DNA of 64,000 nt from Roseimicrobium gellanilyticum (lineage in GTDB: Bacteria; Verrucomicrobiota; Verrucomicrobiia; Verrucomicrobiales; Verrucomicrobiaceae). Location: NCBI RefSeq assembly GCF_003315205.1, contig NZ_QNRR01000004.1, forward strand, positions 124,001-188,000. Direction: 5' to 3'. Below, one piece after another: positions 60,493 through 64,000 of this stretch. Position 1 is the stretch's first letter; each line of letters begins with the position of its first letter. Below the pieces are notes generated by a model. The model saw only the letters and a program-made list of their open reading frames with translations, did not search any database and was not told the origin of the DNA. Made by a program: the position numbers and the translations under genes.

Positions 60493-63216
60493 ATGAATTT
60501 GCCAGAACGCCCCGTCGTACCTACGCCGGTCCCATCTCCTGTTGACGGAGGTGTGGGCTCCGCCGCGCGTGCGGGCAATGGACTGCTGACCCGCCAGGTT
60601 GAGGCAATCCTCAATCACATGAGTGATGCTTTCATCGCGATGGATCGCGACTGGCGCATCATCTCAGTGAATCCCGCATATCTCAAGCTGGTGGAGCCCC
60701 TGTATTTGAGTGTGGAGGACCTTCTGGGCTACACGCTTTGGGAGAAGTTTCCGGATATTGTCCAGCAAGAGGTGGGGCATCGGTATCGCGCGGCCATGGA
60801 ACTGCAGCGTGAAGATCGGATGGAACTCCTGTACGAGCCGCTGGGACGCTGGCTGGAAGTGCATATGCATCCTTCACCGGAATCGCTCGCCATCTTCATT
60901 CAGGATATCACGGAGAGGAAGCTGTCCGACTCGATCCTGCGTGAGAGTGAGGAGCGCTATCGCACACTCTTCAAGGCGATCGATGAGGGGTTCTGCGTGT
61001 TCGACATGCTTTATGATGCCTCAGGCACGCCGGTGGATTACCGCTTTGTGGAGGTGAATCCTGCCTTTGAGCGGCACACGGGGCTGAAGGATGCCGCAGG
61101 GTACACCCTGCGGGAGCTGGTGCCGGATGCGAATCCAAGCTGGTTCACCATCTACGGTGAAGTCGCCCGAACGGGAGTGCCGGTGCGCTTCCAGAATGAA
61201 GACGCCGGACTGAAGCGCCGCTTCGATGCCTATGCGTTGCGTGTGGGCGGGGAGGGGAGTCATCGCGTAGCCGTGATTTTTACCGACATCAGCGAACGAC
61301 ACGCAGCAGATGCGGCGCTGAAGGAAAGCGAGGAGCGCTATCGCACGCTCTTCACTTCGCTGGATGATGGCTTCTGTGTCTTTGACATGATCTATGATGA
61401 AGCCGGCAAGCCCGTGGACTACCGCTTCACCGAGGTGAATCCCTCCTTTGAACGGCATACGGGGCTGAAAGGTGCCCAGGGCAAGACCATCAAGGAGATG
61501 GTGCCCACGCATGAGCCGCACTGGTTTGAGATCTACGGACGCATTGCAGAGACCGGTGTGCCGGAGCATTTCACGCATGTAGGTGCGGGGATGAACCGGT
61601 GGTTTGAGGTGCGCGCGTTCCGCATGGGGGCGCCGGAGTTGCGACGTGTGGCGGCCATCTTCTCGGATGTGACTCAGCGCTACATGACGGAAAAGGCGCT
61701 GAAGGAAAGCGAGGAGCGCTACCGCAATCTCTTCAACGCCATCGATGAAGGTGTGTGTCTGTGCGAAATGCTATATGACGCGAGCGGCAAGGCCATCGAC
61801 TACCGCATCCTGGAGGTGAATCCAGCCTTCGGCCCGAGCACGGGGCTCCATGGGGACAAGGTGCTGGGCAAGACGGCGCGCGAGCTGATGCTGGCGCCGG
61901 ACCGCCGCATCGGCATGTACGCGCAGGTGGTGGCCACGGGTGAGCCGTTGCGCTACCAGACCTATGTGGAATCCATCGGCCGCTGGCTGGATATTTTTGT
62001 ATCCCGTGTGGGTGGCGAGGGCAGCCGCTTCTTTGTGCCCGTCTTCAGCGACATCACTGCGCGAAGGCTCGCGGAGCAGACGCTACAGGAGTCCAAGGAG
62101 GCAGCGGAGGCGGCGAATGCAGCGAAGGATCGCTTCCTCGCGGTGCTGAGCCATGAGCTGCGCACGCCTCTTACTCCGGTGCTGATGACGGCGGCGGCGC
62201 GTGAGCTGGATCCGGAGATTCCCTCCGGGCTGCGTGAGGACATGGCCATGATCCGCAGGAATGTGGAGCTGGAAACCAAGCTCATCGATGACCTGCTGGA
62301 TCTCAGCCGCATCACCAGCGGGAAGCTGGCGCTGAGGATGGAGGCGGTGGACCTGAATACCGTGGTGCGCCATGTGTGCGGCATCTGCCGGCCGCAGATT
62401 CTGGAGAAGGAGGTGCTCCTGCGCATGGAGCTCGATCCGAATGCGGGGCTGGTGCGGGTGGACCCGGCGCGCCTCCAGCAGATACTCTGGAATATCGTGA
62501 AGAATGCCGCGAAGTTTACGCCCGATGGCGGGTGGATTCATGTGCGCACCCAGAGGGTCTCCAACGAGCGCACATGTGTGCGCGTCGCGGACAGTGGCAT
62601 CGGCATCGCGCCGGACGTCTTGCCGCGCATCTTCGACGCGTTTGAGCAGGGGGATGAACAGATTACGAGGCAATTCGGTGGCCTGGGCCTGGGTCTCGCC
62701 ATCTCCAAAGCGCTCGCGGAGCTGCATGGCGGCTCTATCACGGCCAGCAGTTCGGGAGAGGGGAGCGGCAGCACTTTCACCATGGAGCTGCCCGTGGCGC
62801 GTGAGGAGCAGACCTTGAAATCCACGCCGCTATCCCCCCGGCCTGAGCAGAGTCCGCAACAGGTGCGGGTGCTGCTGGTGGAGGATCATCCGGACACGGC
62901 CAGGGTCCTGGCGGTTTTGCTGCGTCGCGCAGGGTACAACGTGGACACAGCCGTCAGTGTGGCATCCGCACTGGAGCTGGGGGACGCCAACACATACGAT
63001 CTGCTGGTGAGTGACCTCGGACTGCCGGACGGCTCCGGTTATGAACTCATGAGACGCATGCGGGAGACCCGTCCCATGAAGGGCATCGCAATGAGTGGGT
63101 TTGGCATGGACCGCGACGTGCAGAAGAGCCTGCAGGCGGGCTTCAGTGAGCACGTAGTGAAGCCAGTGGACATTGGTCAACTGCAGGCCGCGATGCGTCG
63201 TGCCATGGACCGGTAA
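60493..63216 (+). CDS. Hybrid sensor histidine kinase, multi-PAS, with C-terminal receiver
   Basis: 907 residues from the ATG at 60493 (GTG at 60475 possible). No transmembrane segments, so a cytosolic sensor. Four PAS units: one at ~35-145 (AILNHMSDAFIAMDRDWRI), then three close repeats, each starting 'SEERYR.LF..(I/L)D(E/D)G.C' and carrying 'DYR..EVNP.F...TGL'. HisKA phospho-acceptor His554 (LSHELRTPL), N-box NIVKNAAKF, G1 VADSGIGIAP, G2 GGLGLGLAISKALAELHGG. Receiver domain with Asp841 (LLVSDLGLPDG) and HVVKPVD. It phosphorylates its own receiver; the ligand and output partner are not encoded nearby. Confidence 0.93.
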   Translation: MNLPERPVVPTPVPSPVDGGVGSAARAGNGLLTRQVEAILNHMSDAFIAMDRDWRIISVNPAYLKLVEPLYLSVEDLLGYTLWEKFPDIVQQEVGHRYRAAMELQREDRMELLYEPLGRWLEVHMHPSPESLAIFIQDITERKLSDSILRESEERYRTLFKAIDEGFCVFDMLYDASGTPVDYRFVEVNPAFERHTGLKDAAGYTLRELVPDANPSWFTIYGEVARTGVPVRFQNEDAGLKRRFDAYALRVGGEGSHRVAVIFTDISERHAADAALKESEERYRTLFTSLDDGFCVFDMIYDEAGKPVDYRFTEVNPSFERHTGLKGAQGKTIKEMVPTHEPHWFEIYGRIAETGVPEHFTHVGAGMNRWFEVRAFRMGAPELRRVAAIFSDVTQRYMTEKALKESEERYRNLFNAIDEGVCLCEMLYDASGKAIDYRILEVNPAFGPSTGLHGDKVLGKTARELMLAPDRRIGMYAQVVATGEPLRYQTYVESIGRWLDIFVSRVGGEGSRFFVPVFSDITARRLAEQTLQESKEAAEAANAAKDRFLAVLSHELRTPLTPVLMTAAARELDPEIPSGLREDMAMIRRNVELETKLIDDLLDLSRITSGKLALRMEAVDLNTVVRHVCGICRPQILEKEVLLRMELDPNAGLVRVDPARLQQILWNIVKNAAKFTPDGGWIHVRTQRVSNERTCVRVADSGIGIAPDVLPRIFDAFEQGDEQITRQFGGLGLGLAISKALAELHGGSITASSSGEGSGSTFTMELPVAREEQTLKSTPLSPRPEQSPQQVRVLLVEDHPDTARVLAVLLRRAGYNVDTAVSVASALELGDANTYDLLVSDLGLPDGSGYELMRRMRETRPMKGIAMSGFGMDRDVQKSLQAGFSEHVVKPVDIGQLQAAMRRAMDR

Positions 63217-63624
63217 CAGATGGTATGATGTGGTGTGATGGGTTGTGGGTTCGGTGCGCATGAGAGATGAAAGGCTGTGCGAGGGGCGTGGATTCGGCAT
63301 GCTGCCCAGGACTGAACGCGCAGCCTGAAGAAATGCCGGCTCCGTGCCACGACTGTGCCCCACTCGTCGCCGGAAGCTTGGCACCGTTGGAATGCCCAGG
63401 GCCCATGTGCCACGCATCTGGCTACATGCATGATGCTCAACGCAATGCGATGACATGCGAAATGTACGGTGATTAGGTGGAGATAAATATCTCCATGTGG
63501 AAGACGCTTTTGTGTCCTCCTTTGAGTGGTGGAAACCGCACTTTTTTGGAACCGCATTTGGTCGGGACGCGAATATACTTATGGCAACCTGCACTACCCA
63601 TCGGGTCGACAACGAACCGCCCTC
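63217..63624. other. Intergenic spacer, nothing recognised
   Basis: 408 bp between the histidine kinase and the next plus-strand gene. No terminator-type hairpin with a T-run and no protein-like frame were found. It presumably carries the promoter of the downstream hydrolase gene. Confidence 0.4.
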
Positions 63625-64000
63625 ATGCGCATCAATCACATACGAAGAGGCAGAGGCAAACCGCTGCTGCTCATCCATGGGATGGGCGGAAGCTGGAGAT
63701 CCTGGGCGCCGATTCTGAAGATGCTCGCCGCAGAGCGCGAAGTGATTGCAATGGATCTTCCGGGATTTGGAAAGTCCGAGCCCGTAGCAGGCGAGGTCAC
63801 CGTGACTTCGCTCGCGAATGCCACTGCCGCTTTCATTGAAGCCCAGGACCTGGAAGGCGTGGATGTCGTGGGCAGTTCCATCGGTGCGAATGTGGCGCTG
63901 GAACTGGCAAGACGGGGCGGGCTGGTGGGTGCGGTGATTGCGCTGGCCCCGGCTGGATTTGGCCGCGACCGCCAGCGGAAGGTGTATCAGCACGTGATGG
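63625..64000 (+). CDS. Alpha/beta-fold hydrolase, 3'-truncated
   Basis: First 125 codons of a gene that continues past the window. Starts at ATG 63625 (MRINHIRRGRGKPLLLIHGM). Oxyanion region HGMGGSWRSW, then AMDLPGFGKSEP and the nucleophile elbow VGSSIGANVAL with serine in G-S-S-I-G. All are typical of soluble alpha/beta-hydrolases such as esterases, C-C hydrolases or haloperoxidase-like enzymes. No signal peptide. The catalytic Asp and His would lie outside the window. Confidence 0.85.
   Translation, partial: MRINHIRRGRGKPLLLIHGMGGSWRSWAPILKMLAAEREVIAMDLPGFGKSEPVAGEVTVTSLANATAAFIEAQDLEGVDVVGSSIGANVALELARRGGLVGAVIALAPAGFGRDRQRKVYQHVM

Overview
The window looks like chromosomal DNA of a GC-rich bacterium of the Verrucomicrobiota, probably Verrucomicrobiales. 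The evidence is a very large secreted PVC-type haem-binding (CxxCH) dehydrogenase-like protein with HEAT repeats, delta-60 repeat and GYF_2 proteins, a ribonucleotide reductase of the type best known from Chlamydiae, weak Shine-Dalgarno usage, and intergenic regions full of short repeats. No rRNA, tRNA or CRISPR array was recognised. The placement is inferred from gene families, not from a marker-gene search.

Layout. 1-9 kb: a truncated hypothetical gene, a small secreted protein, two tandem secreted esterases, a VanX-like D-Ala-D-Ala dipeptidase lipoprotein, heptanucleotide arrays, a CCA-adding enzyme, a lipoprotein, and a zinc-ribbon membrane protein flanked by two inverted MITE-like elements. 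9-21.6 kb: hemB with a small membrane protein, a 1616-residue TPR/CHAT-like secreted protein, and nrdB-nrdA. 22-29.6 kb: the PVC haem protein, a delta-60 repeat protein and an orphan protein. 29.6-34.4 kb: a ROK kinase - Ppx-like - ppk polyphosphate operon. 34.7-38.3 kb: a TonB receptor followed by a HupE/UreJ membrane protein. 38.9-44 kb: a branched-chain amino-acid ABC operon (livK-H-M-G-F) interrupted by a four-helix-bundle gene. 44-52 kb: a PHP phosphatase, a glycosyltransferase coupled to a GH130-oxidoreductase fusion, and a nucleotide-pyrophosphatase-like enzyme. 52-53.2 kb: an intact IS3-family element whose ends can be read. 53.5-64 kb: phosphosugar mutase, small membrane proteins, a VOC protein, dnaB, rplI, a multi-PAS hybrid histidine kinase and a truncated alpha/beta hydrolase.

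Most notable: (1) NrdB has Leu where the radical Tyr should be and Glu as first metal ligand, a class Ic-like (Mn/Fe, tyrosyl-radical-free) signature. (2) The spacers hold several unrelated repeat families. Two are built on a 7-bp period (in-phase CTGAGAA/CTGACTA arrays and GTTGATA-type elements), and two are hairpins whose stems change in a compensatory way between copies. (3) There is a pair of MITE-like elements with TA ends. (4) A GH130 phosphorylase and a Gfo/Idh/MocA oxidoreductase lie in one reading frame. (5) The Ppx homologue and the CHAT domain both lack residues normally needed for catalysis.

Genes that probably act together: ROK-ppx-ppk (polyphosphate and sugar phosphorylation), livKHMGF (amino-acid import), nrdBA (dNTP supply), TonB receptor with HupE/UreJ (probably metal uptake), the glycosyltransferase and GH130 pair (mannoside metabolism), and rplI-dnaB.
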